From Mucilaginibacter roseus (GTDB lineage Bacteria > Bacteroidota > Bacteroidia > Sphingobacteriales > Sphingobacteriaceae), in NCBI RefSeq assembly GCF_021215455.1, contig NZ_JAJPWV010000005.1, positions 248,001 to 312,000 of the forward strand: 64,000 bases of DNA, read 5' to 3'. Positions 63,293 to 64,000 of this stretch are shown piece by piece. Both the position numbers and the translations under genes were made by a program. The first letter of the stretch is position 1. Every line of letters begins with the position of its first letter. Below the pieces are notes generated by a model. The model saw only the letters and a program-made list of their open reading frames with translations. It made no database searches and was not told where the DNA came from.

Positions 63293-64000
63293 TCAGCCAT
63301 TGTGCGGCGTATAAAATGGCGTGCGTTTCCAAACTATCATATACAGCAGTGCCAATAAAGCAATTGCCGCGCAGATGAATAAGCTAATCGGGATGCGCGC
63401 CAGTACGTCCTGATAATAGGTGCCAGCCAGCAAAGCGCCTAAGCCGATACCAGCTTCCAGTGAGATGTACATTGTTGCAACGGCCTTGCCCCGGTATTGC
63501 GGGTCGCTAAGGTCAACCGTCCAGGCGTTAATAGCCGGCGAGGCAATGCCCGAACCAATGCCGAATAAAACCGCGCCTGTTAATAGCATAAATGGTGTAC
63601 TGCCAAATCCTGAAACCAGTAATGAAACCGCTATGATAGCAATACCCGCGCGGATAACATTAACGCGGCCATGCCTGTCAGACACTTTGCCGGCTACGAA
63701 ACGGATCAGCAGAGAGGCTATGGTAAACACCATAAAGAACATCCCCTTATTAGCGATACCGATATGTTGAGACCAATCTGGAATTACGGTTAATATTGCG
63801 CCGTATGGCATATAGGATATTAGCGTCACTACGCCTGCCGGAATCACCCGGCGGTCAATAATGTCATTCTTAGAGATACGGAAAAGCGAAAAGCTGAATG
63901 GCTTTTTATCCTTAAGCGTTTCTTTCATATTCATCAGTATGATGATTGACATCAGCGCCAGGGCAGATGAAGAGTAAAACAAAACGTCTATCGAAAAATG
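63293..64000 (-). CDS. MFS transporter, C-terminal part (runs off the window)
   Basis: The frame continues through the window end without a start codon, giving at least 235 residues. About seven membrane helices are visible, with a central cytoplasmic loop (MNMKETLKDKKPFSF) and the MFS motif GKVSDRHGRVNVIRAG in the second half-transporter. GSGIASPAINAWTVDLSDP resembles drug or sugar efflux MFS proteins. Direction and substrate cannot be told. Confidence 0.85.
   Translation of the reverse strand, partial: HFSIDVLFYSSSALALMSIIILMNMKETLKDKKPFSFSLFRISKNDIIDRRVIPAGVVTLISYMPYGAILTVIPDWSQHIGIANKGMFFMVFTIASLLIRFVAGKVSDRHGRVNVIRAGIAIIAVSLLVSGFGSTPFMLLTGAVLFGIGSGIASPAINAWTVDLSDPQYRGKAVATMYISLEAGIGLGALLAGTYYQDVLARIPISLFICAAIALLALLYMIVWKRTPFYTPHNG

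Overview
The window reads as chromosomal DNA of a Bacteroidota bacterium, most likely a Sphingobacteriaceae soil organism of the Mucilaginibacter/Pedobacter type. The signs are two SusC/SusD pairs, an ECF sigma/FecR pair, GldA and GldF-GldG type ABC proteins, a PorE-like type IX secretion protein, A/T-rich start contexts (often ATTATG) instead of Shine-Dalgarno sites, and -7 boxes of the TAnnTTTG type. The genus is an inference from gene content. I saw no rRNA, tRNA, CRISPR array or insertion sequence.

Region 1 (1-13.8 kb). After the tail of an unknown gene, its terminator and a badly decayed minus-strand gene comes a co-directional cluster: ECF sigma factor, FecR anti-sigma factor, SusC with an N-terminal STN signalling domain, SusD lipoprotein, GldA-like ATPase, a fused GldF-GldG permease and an M16 zinc peptidase. 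It has no glycoside hydrolases, so a peptide-type substrate is more likely than a glycan.

Region 2 (14.1-26.2 kb). Two divergent gene sets look like a stress or envelope-maintenance island. Leftward are a Rieske/FAD oxidoreductase, two zinc alcohol dehydrogenases and four small unknown proteins, with a broken manganese catalase. Rightward are an SPW membrane protein, a small lipoprotein, two tiny proteins missed by usual length cut-offs, two DUF421 membrane proteins with zinc-ribbon tails, a 736-residue unknown protein and an SDR. Both edges carry broken genes (manganese catalase; MFS fragment; frameshifted small gene).

Region 3 (26.2-29.2 kb) holds housekeeping genes: mnmE, a 37-kDa nucleoid-associated protein and a small CHC2 zinc-finger protein.

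Region 4 (29.2-54.0 kb) is a large glycan-utilization locus. A leftward run of nine tightly spaced genes goes from SusC (54.0 kb) through SusD, a VCBS/UnbV protein, a vanadium haloperoxidase-like protein, a ROK regulator, GH29, GH2, GH92 and a duplicated DoxX-like membrane protein (36.0 kb). A convergent GH20-GH29 pair and a leftward GH3 adjoin it. The enzyme set (fucosidases, hexosaminidase, alpha- and beta-mannosidase) fits N-glycan or other mannose/GlcNAc/fucose glycoconjugate degradation.

Region 5 (54.0-64.0 kb) has an acyl-CoA ligase, a PorE-like OmpA protein, QueE, a lipoprotein, a small Rieske protein, RsmD, a DUF3822 protein, a GNAT enzyme whose start codon lies in the loop of a perfect inverted repeat, an SDR and the C-terminal part of an MFS transporter that runs off the window.
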